Shown: piece by piece, positions 63,883 to 64,000 of the stretch
Position numbering within the stretch: the stretch's first letter is position 1
How the letters are laid out: the number at the start of each line of letters is the position of its first letter
Assembly: GCA_946481315.1 (NCBI GenBank)
Contig: CAMLMH010000004.1
Coordinates: 62,001-126,000 of the forward strand
Source of the DNA: an uncultured Bacteriovorax sp.
GTDB lineage: Bacteria; Bdellovibrionota; Bacteriovoracia; Bacteriovoracales; Bacteriovoracaceae
Direction of reading: 5' to 3'
Length of the DNA: 64,000 nucleotides
Notes under the pieces: model-generated
Databases searched by the model: none
Told to the model about the DNA's origin: nothing
The model's input: the letters and a program-made list of their open reading frames with translations, nothing else
Position numbers and translations under genes: made by a program

Positions 63883-64000
63883 ATGCAAGTCTCAATGGTA
63901 GTGGCCATCGGTCCCAAGGGCGAATTAGGTAAAGACAATAAATTGCTCTGGCACATTCCCGATGATTTAAAAAATTTTAAAAAACTGACGACTGGCAAAG
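63883..64000 (+). CDS. folA: Dihydrofolate reductase, 3' end outside window
   Basis: The first 39 codons of DHFR: MVVAIGPKGELGKDNKLLWH followed by IPDDLKNFKKLTTGK, matching the N-terminal strand and the D-x-K/F substrate-binding region (Asp in PDDLK). It regenerates tetrahydrofolate consumed by ThyA, and the gap to thyA is 1 base, so the pair is co-translated. The window ends inside the gene. Confidence 0.9.
   Translation, partial: MQVSMVVAIGPKGELGKDNKLLWHIPDDLKNFKKLTTGK

Overview
The window reads as one contiguous stretch of a Gram-negative chromosome from a bacterium of the Bdellovibrionota, most like the Bacteriovorax/Peredibacter group. This assignment is inferred from gene content and style: a Lnb-like DUF4105 protein with an added HExxH motif, many exported proteins and small lipoproteins, a menaquinone cluster, a class I lysyl-tRNA synthetase, and moderate GC. 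No phage, insertion sequence, CRISPR array or rRNA was seen; one tRNA-Leu is present.

Layout. 1-8.5 kb: DUF4105 protein (cut by the left edge), mtgA, lplA, a heterodimeric ABC exporter pair and a PAS histidine kinase. 8.5-14.2 kb: an orphan cytosine-5 DNA methyltransferase, then three genes that look like enzymes without their catalytic residues (ABC-ATPase-like, MnmA-like, M28 peptidase-like), then a catalytically intact mnmA. 14.3-19.6 kb: a VOC-SRPBCC fusion whose ribosome binding site lies in a perfect hairpin, tRNA-Leu, and an overlapping pair of sensor kinases. 19.7-35.1 kb: mostly single housekeeping or exported genes (tocopherol-cyclase-like, thermonuclease, methyltransferase plus ferredoxin-like pair, DUF3445, L,D-transpeptidase, EamA, DUF4097, redoxin, asnB, pseudouridine synthase, RMD1/DUF155-like, sufE, hemB), with small ORFs of 36 and 54 codons.

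35.3-43.3 kb is the main accessory region: five tightly packed genes that are visibly more AT-rich than their neighbours. They encode a 1322-residue PKD-repeat protein and two tandem copies of a lipoprotein/alpha-beta-hydrolase gene pair. The C-terminus of the PKD protein and both lipoprotein-like proteins share one module with a D-x-(D/N)-x-N core, and the first hydrolase copy is truncated. This is the best candidate for an undescribed cell-surface system.

43.3-53.9 kb: exported trypsin-like protease, outer-membrane barrel, small lipoprotein, menaquinone operon ubiE-menF-menD-menA-menC, divergent polyprenyl diphosphate synthase, and two exported proteins built from a repeated four-cysteine module. 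54.0-60.3 kb: livKHMGF branched-chain amino acid transporter followed on the same strand by a small gene and class I lysS. 60.5-64 kb: small genes, a DUF1343 (NamZ-like) glycosidase, thyA and the start of folA.

Several genes have a sigma70-like -10 box only 5-7 bases before the start codon, two of them with a good -35 box, so leaderless mRNAs are probably common here.
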